A stretch of DNA of 64,000 bases, taken from assembly GCA_012295275.1 (NCBI GenBank), contig CM022666.1, forward strand, positions 11,009,077 to 11,073,076, given 5' to 3'. The notes beneath the pieces were generated by a model. That model worked only from the letters and a program-made list of their open reading frames with translations, had not been told where the DNA came from and searched no databases. Positions 60,779 through 64,000 of the stretch are shown here, piece after piece (positions within the stretch are counted from its first letter, which is position 1; each line of letters opens with the position of its first letter). Made by a program: the position numbers and the translations under genes. The stretch comes from Chrysomallon squamiferum (lineage: Eukaryota; Mollusca; Gastropoda; Neomphalida; Peltospiridae).

Positions 60779-63700
60779 GTTTGTTAGTGTTTTGTTATTT
60801 TAACGAGTCAGTAACAGTCGATGTCGTCCTTGACAAGTTACTGAGACCTCAGGCTTCTTCTCAGAAAAAACCCAAACAACAACTAATACATAAATAAAAT
60901 TAAAATAAATAAATAATAATAACAACTGCAAAACCACCAGTAACAACGACATCATCAACAACAAGAGTGACAACAACAACAACAATAATAATAATAATAA
61001 CAAAGCCAAAGTAACTGTTTCCACTTAACTGATGTTTCGGTAGTTTATTGCATCATATACTTATATTATAAGAGCTCTCTAATCATGAATACATAATTTC
61101 TTCATAAATTTCGTCATTTTGTCACTGTTCATTTCGAAACGCAGGATGTTCATTAAAGCAATAAACGTCGTTGATTCTTTTTTCTTCACCCCCCCCCCGC
61201 TATTTAACATGTTAAACAGAGTGATTACGTCATTACAGACCCAGATCATTACGTGCGACCCGGCAGTGCGAGCACACAGCTCGAGGAGGAAGGCACTCAC
61301 TCTGCTTGAGGAAGATCGACGTTATTATTATTGCTGTTGTTGTCGTCGTCTTCGTTAGTATTAAATCCAAAACAAAGTAGTTATTTATTTATTTAATAAT
61401 GAAATCTTGAAGACTATAATTCACAATAACTGGCATACCCCATCTGTTTTTTGGAATCCTAGACTTTTTGCAATAAAATATTTCGTATTAAATATATGAG
61501 TTACACACTTCAGTAAACAAATAAACACACAAACAAATACTAATACAACTATTTCAATGTTTTACGTCAGTAAATAAGTAAATGATTATTAAATTTAGAC
61601 TAGTATTTCCTAGATCATTTATAGTTTGTTTGTAAGTTTTATTTTTAAAAGACAATATGTGTAAAGGGAGATAATTCAACTATACTTAACAGACCTAAGC
61701 CTCAATATAGTTGACCGTGTCACGCGTGAAGTTTTTAACAACGAAAACCTTGAACCATTCAGTTTCGACTTTGTTTTTCCTAAAAGATGTTCTTGTTTAT
61801 TTTCCTAGAAAAGAACGATCAAGGTGTGGCGTGTTTTCGAGGTCTACGTGTCGCCGAGTTTTCACCTCTATCTTGTTACAAACACCTGACAGTTCTTCAG
61901 GTATCATCTATTTCCAAGAAATGTAACTCTAGAAAGGTCATCGTCAAATGATTGTTGGCAAGAATAATAAGCCCGCTGAGAAATCTCGGGAAAACAGAAA
62001 TGTCGAGGATATATTTTATAAGAAATGTTAAAATTATTACTGTAAAATGTATTTTACTGCTGGTAGTGTCACGAACTAAGAGTTTACACATACACACACA
62101 CATGTACACACACGTTATTATACACGTTTACATACGTCTGTAGAAAATATACTTACATATCCATGCGTAAAGAGGAATGTACATAATACATTCGTACGTA
62201 CACACATACATTCATACATATTTGTCTACCTACCTATCTACTACATACATTCTTTCAGGCGGCTATAACAACAACAACAAAAATTAAAACTTTAGTCTGA
62301 ATGCAGCATTATCTTTGCCTTCATTACACATGAAGGCAAACACGTTTTTTATGATGTAATATTATTTTGTTATGAAAGACGCTAATTAATGACATTATTA
62401 AATTTCCGAGGAAACGTTTTTTTTAAAATTAACAACACTTTATGTTAGTTTTTAAATGAAAGGCGCTTTCATTCGTCATATATATATATATATATATATA
62501 TATCGAAGTGAAAATAGTTTTGTGTAAAAAATCTATATTTTTGATTAGTGACCGAAAGTATGTAACTTTATGTGTGTACGTTATCACAGAATACATTTTT
62601 ATGTATTTACCTGTGTGTGTGTGTGTGTGTGACAGTAAATCTGAACTGAAGCGAAGATCAGTCACACGGGACTATCAACTGTGTATTATTGTGAATAGAG
62701 TTGTTAGCTAGGACATATCTGACGACTATACACTGCTGAAATTATTTCTATGGTCATGTCATCATATTACAATATATGTCATTACTTTTAATGACAAGTT
62801 TTAGCCACGCTATGTATTATAATGTCGTCAGCGGTTTTCTGCCTAGGACAGATCAAAACTGAAATTATGGAGTATGTAAAAAGTCTGCAAACCACAGATA
62901 TTCACTGGTTACTCTCATGAACAGATAGCGATCTGATCTTCCCCTTGGTCCGACTGAGATAGTTATCATGAATTTCTGCCTTGAACCTATCTTACATCTT
63001 ACCCGATACAATGTTCAGTCAGAGTCCACCCACCCGCACCAGTCAGTCGTCGGCGGTTTTCTGTGGTCAGAGGTCTCGAGTTTCTGTTGAGTTGTTTTTT
63101 CAAATCTGCTTTGATACTCGTATCAGTTGTTTCATCTGCAGACACGTCTTCGAGATTCTAATTGTGATCTCAGTTACAGTGGTTGTACAGATCAGTCACT
63201 CATGTCGGTATTTCTGGCCTGTGTCCAGATACTGATCGAATACATTCATCCGTTCTTAACAATGGAGACATTCTTTTCCAGCTTACCTCACTGTATTTCT
63301 AAATCAACACGTTACCCAGGGTTACAGCTACCGGTAATGAGAGGCGTGTGAATTTCATACAATGTTCAAGTTGTGATTATTATTGGGGTTATATTTAGGG
63401 TCAGTTTTAAGTTCGGATTACGCTATATAAAATAAAAAAATATGTCTTTAAATAAAATTAAATTCTCGACGATCGAAATTTCTTTGTTGTTGGCCGTCTG
63501 CCCATTGCCATGCTTCTAACATGTATCTGGTTTGATGAGCATGCCCCAACGTCTCACAGGTTGCCACTGTTGTTTGACGTCGCCTCTGTCGTCTGCGCCG
63601 TTACTTACAACTCACCTACAACTGTGTGCATGACTGTGTCAACATCACTCTCGTTATCTACCGAGGATACACGATGTTCTTGACACTAGCAAAGTTTTTA

Positions 63701-64000
63701 TCTTATTTATTTTTAACTTACCTTACAGAATCGTATGATAAAAGATGTTCGTTTCTGCCTTTAACATATGAGTTTTAACATATGAGTTTTTTTCCAGTAC
63801 AAAACTATATAGCTTCGTGTCTTTAAATTGTTCTCGTCTTATCTGCAAAATTATGTTTTGAACGTCCGGTACAAAACACTGAAGTTGTAAGATTTTGTTT
63901 CGAGCTTGGTATTTACTTACTGTTTTGACTGTTTATTAGTTCTGAACGTTTTGGCGCGTGACTCAGAGAATCAGCAGTCATTGTAGTTGGCAGACATGTT

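Larger units (their letters stand above)
55709..64000. other. Right-hand non-coding region
   Basis: The 3' UTR and downstream flank of the WxxW-PPxY gene, then intergenic sequence. A possible poly-A signal AATAAA lies at 57358. Repeats include (AAT)n at 57943-57992 and 58780-58860, (CA)n at 59486-59512, (GT)n and (TA)n at 59600-59650, (AAC)n at 60296-60350, (TA)n at 62478-62503 and (GT)n at 62611-62629. Two motif clusters (56551-56582 and 60728-60778) are listed separately. G+C rises at 63480-63680 and near the right edge, but no gene could be supported. Confidence 0.6.

Noticed and set aside
60452-60897. Two adjacent plus-strand open frames with several Cys
   Set aside because: They overlap the CRE/TATA cluster, share no domain and end in AT repeats; no support as a gene.
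62981-63351. Open frames in the moderately GC region near the right edge
   Set aside because: Two overlapping frames on the same strand, neither with a recognisable domain or splice structure.

Overview
This is a eukaryotic, very AT-rich and microsatellite-dense window from an invertebrate animal. Intron-rich gene structures, the protein families and the (ATT)n/(GA)n/(GT)n load fit a lophotrochozoan, most likely a mollusc. That assignment is inference; nothing in the sequence names the species. There are no prokaryotic features, rRNAs, convincing tRNAs or CRISPR arrays. Three protein-coding genes can be reconstructed exon by exon, each with reading phases that agree across all junctions.

(1) 31297 down to the left edge (minus strand): the 5' part of a filamin-family gene of the jitterbug/FLN-2 type. 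Seventeen coding exons give about 939 residues: three tandem calponin-homology (CH) domains, then five filamin Ig repeats, with the gene running off the window at 2341. Introns of up to about 8 kb fill most of the first 31 kb. One 300-nt exon (11007-11306) is a symmetric cassette that inserts 100 Ser/Thr/acidic residues into repeat 3 exactly at the 'G|SP' junction.

(2) 41976 to 39180 (minus strand): a complete five-exon RABAC1/PRA1 gene (194 aa), a Golgi/ER membrane Rab- and v-SNARE-binding protein. Its last intron carries a 28-bp tandem array made of copies of the exon 4 donor splice site.

(3) 47247 to 55595 (plus strand): a complete four-exon gene for a 574-aa type I membrane protein. It has a signal peptide, a WxxW/CysD-like domain (known from gel-forming mucins and CILP), one membrane segment, and a long Ser/Thr-rich cytoplasmic tail with two PPxY motifs, NPxF-type motifs and a CxCxCH cluster. 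I know no characterised protein with this architecture; it is the best candidate here for an undescribed system.

Mobile DNA: a decayed hAT element (33213-34838) with terminal inverted repeats and a near-perfect 8-bp target duplication sits upstream of the filamin gene. A 780-bp MITE-like element (37706-38485) with a TA target lies inside an (ATT)n tract. The rest of 42-47 kb, intron 1 of gene 3 and 55.6-64 kb is AT-rich non-coding DNA with simple repeats and a few promoter-like motif clusters. Several tandem repeats touch splice signals: branch-point copies at filamin exon 8, donor copies in RABAC1, and (ATT)n or (TTATTG)n serving as polypyrimidine tracts.
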